Assembly: GCA_947468275.1 (NCBI GenBank)
Contig: CANIKO010000011.1
Location: 62,001 to 126,000, forward strand
Length of the DNA: 64,000 nucleotides
DNA from: Bacteroidota bacterium
GTDB taxonomy: Bacteria; Bacteroidota; Bacteroidia; NS11-12g; UBA9320
Reading direction: 5' to 3'
The notes beneath the pieces were generated by a model. That model did not search any database, was not told where the DNA came from, and worked only from the letters and a program-made list of their open reading frames with translations. Each line of letters opens with the position of its first letter. Position 1 is the first letter of the stretch. The position numbers and the translations under genes are program-made. Shown here piece after piece: positions 63,373-64,000 of the stretch.

Positions 63373-63462
63373 GGAGACTTGTCCGAGTGGTTTAAGGAGC
63401 AAGCCTGGAAAGTTTGTATATGGGTAACTGTATCGAGAGTTCGAATCTCTCAGTCTCCGCCA
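63373..63462 (+). tRNA. tRNA-Ser (anticodon GGA)
   Basis: Acceptor GGAGACT pairs with AGTCTCC, followed by G discriminator and encoded CCA (63460-63462). The anticodon loop CTGGAAA gives GGA (reads UCC/UCU). The long variable arm before GAGAG-TTCGAAT-CTCTC is typical of tRNA-Ser, and the total is 90 bases. A -7-like box TATCTTCG is at 63350-63357. The serine recombinase frame on the other strand reaches into this gene. Confidence 0.95.
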
Positions 63463-64000
63463 AAAGGGACGAATCCAGTTTATTATGGGTTTGTCCCTTT
63501 TCTTTTGTAGTGTAATTGCCCGTCAATTGGGAGATAAGCTGAAATACCGGATGAACAGTTTCTGTTCGAAACGTCCCATTTTCACGGATATAGAATAAAC
63601 CATCAGGAAACAACAATTTTTGCAGTTTTTCTCTAATCGAAATTGTAGCTAAATCCCATATTGACGTAAGTTTGGAGCATATCTCTATGGCATATTTTAT
63701 CCCTTGATCGAAGTTCGAACTCCCTGATGCGTTTCTTTCCAGTTCACTTACGATAAGCGATTTTTCTTGAGTGAACCTTACATTGAATTTTTTAAATGTT
63801 TCGGCTTCCATTTCATTCAGGGCAAAGTACTTTTCTTCAATTGTATCAATCTTTTTATCAATCTCAACCAACTTTGATTTTAATATTTGTTCGTTGTTTT
63901 TTTGTTCTATTATTAATTCATTAAATGTAAGCTTCAATTGGTATTTAAGCGGCTCTTGCAATTCCTGCTTTATTTCAAATTGACTTAATAAATCATGAAA
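63392..64000 (-). CDS. C-terminal end of a serine recombinase (5' part outside the window)
   Basis: The frame is open to the right edge: FHDLLSQFEIKQELQEPLKYQLKLTF leads the visible part. There is a coiled-coil (~25-90 of the visible segment) and the usual end of large serine recombinases of Bacteroidota: IREKLQKLLFPDGLFYIRENGTFRTETVHPVFQLISQLTG. The catalytic N-terminal domain lies beyond the window. Past residue ~175 (SLLAETERFELSIQ) the frame is antisense tRNA-Ser, so the true C-terminus or the element end is near 63463-63500. This marks an integrated element next to the 3' end of the tRNA. Confidence 0.75.
   Translation of the reverse strand, partial: FHDLLSQFEIKQELQEPLKYQLKLTFNELIIEQKNNEQILKSKLVEIDKKIDTIEEKYFALNEMEAETFKKFNVRFTQEKSLIVSELERNASGSSNFDQGIKYAIEICSKLTSIWDLATISIREKLQKLLFPDGLFYIRENGTFRTETVHPVFQLISQLTGNYTTKEKGQTHNKLDSSLLAETERFELSIQLPIYKLSRLAP

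Noticed and set aside
63392-63462. The end of the recombinase frame as a genuine protein sequence
   Set aside because: This part is antisense tRNA-Ser; ERFELSI-like strings are a common false translation of tRNA genes.

Overview
The window looks like chromosome of an AT-rich member of the Bacteroidota, probably a gliding, menaquinone-using environmental species. The signs are the gliding/type IX secretion (T9SS) genes sprA and gldH, many secreted proteins with T9SS type A or type B (CHU_C) C-terminal signals, numerous small outer-membrane beta-barrels and lipoproteins, menB/menD, and repeated promoter -7 boxes of the Bacteroidota form TAnnTTTG. Several of these boxes lie only 4-8 bases before the start codon, so leaderless or near-leaderless mRNAs seem common. 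No closer taxonomic placement is attempted.

Layout. 1-3.9 kb: the 5' part of a thiamine pyrophosphokinase gene, then a lipoprotein/outer-membrane pair. 3.9-8.3 kb: two T9SS cargo genes. The second (S74 chaperone type) is cut from its own promoter and ATG by seven copies of an 8-bp repeat that leave it out of frame. 8.4-12.4 kb: a tightly overlapping birA-coaX-barrel-lptC-membrane protein operon facing rsfS. 12.4-20.5 kb: two barrel paralogues, lpdA (2-oxoglutarate dehydrogenase-like E3), gldH, a barrel gene broken by an in-frame TAG, a C1B peptidase, moaA, a DUF3298 lipoprotein and a low-molecular-weight phosphatase with a non-ATG start. 20.5-25.2 kb: a pair of choice-of-anchor V proteins with CX4CH motifs, then two orphan ORFs that look like cassettes separated by a strongly folded attC-like sequence, and a DUF6340 lipoprotein. 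25.3-36.6 kb: a second lpdA, a metallo-hydrolase, ruvA, the 7.1-kb sprA and a serine hydrolase. 36.6-42.2 kb: a DUF6498 membrane protein, a TonB-like protein, menB, menD and ald. 42.3-48.6 kb: a polytopic membrane protein, PPK2, then a redox-flavoured cluster of barrel, two c-type cytochrome-like lipoproteins, OB-fold protein, YceI and DUF5777. 48.7-49.5 kb: an orphan contractile-injection tube protein beside a degraded AAA+ ATPase fragment. 49.5-57.4 kb: four arylsulfotransferase-like T9SS cargo paralogues on one strand. 57.5-64 kb: odhB, a frameshifted T9SS cargo gene, a PorT-type barrel, a NamZ-type muramidase, a LolC/E-type permease, tRNA-Ser(GGA), and the 3' end of a serine recombinase that runs into the tRNA and probably marks a mobile element continuing past the right edge.

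How the parts fit together: SprA, the outer-membrane translocon of the T9SS, and GldH, a gliding motor lipoprotein, would export and anchor the cargo encoded here (CHU_C protein, S74 protein, choice-of-anchor V proteins, four sulfotransferase-like proteins, 59-kb protein). OdhB and two E3 enzymes belong to 2-oxoacid dehydrogenases, and MenB/MenD supply the quinone pool. Accessory features cluster at 8.1-8.3, 15.8-17.9, 22.2-24.1, 37.3-37.5, 48.7-49.5, 59.0-59.9 and 63.4-64 kb. The strongest candidates for new biology are the octanucleotide on/off switch at 8.2 kb and the tube protein with an in-frame membrane segment at 48.7 kb.
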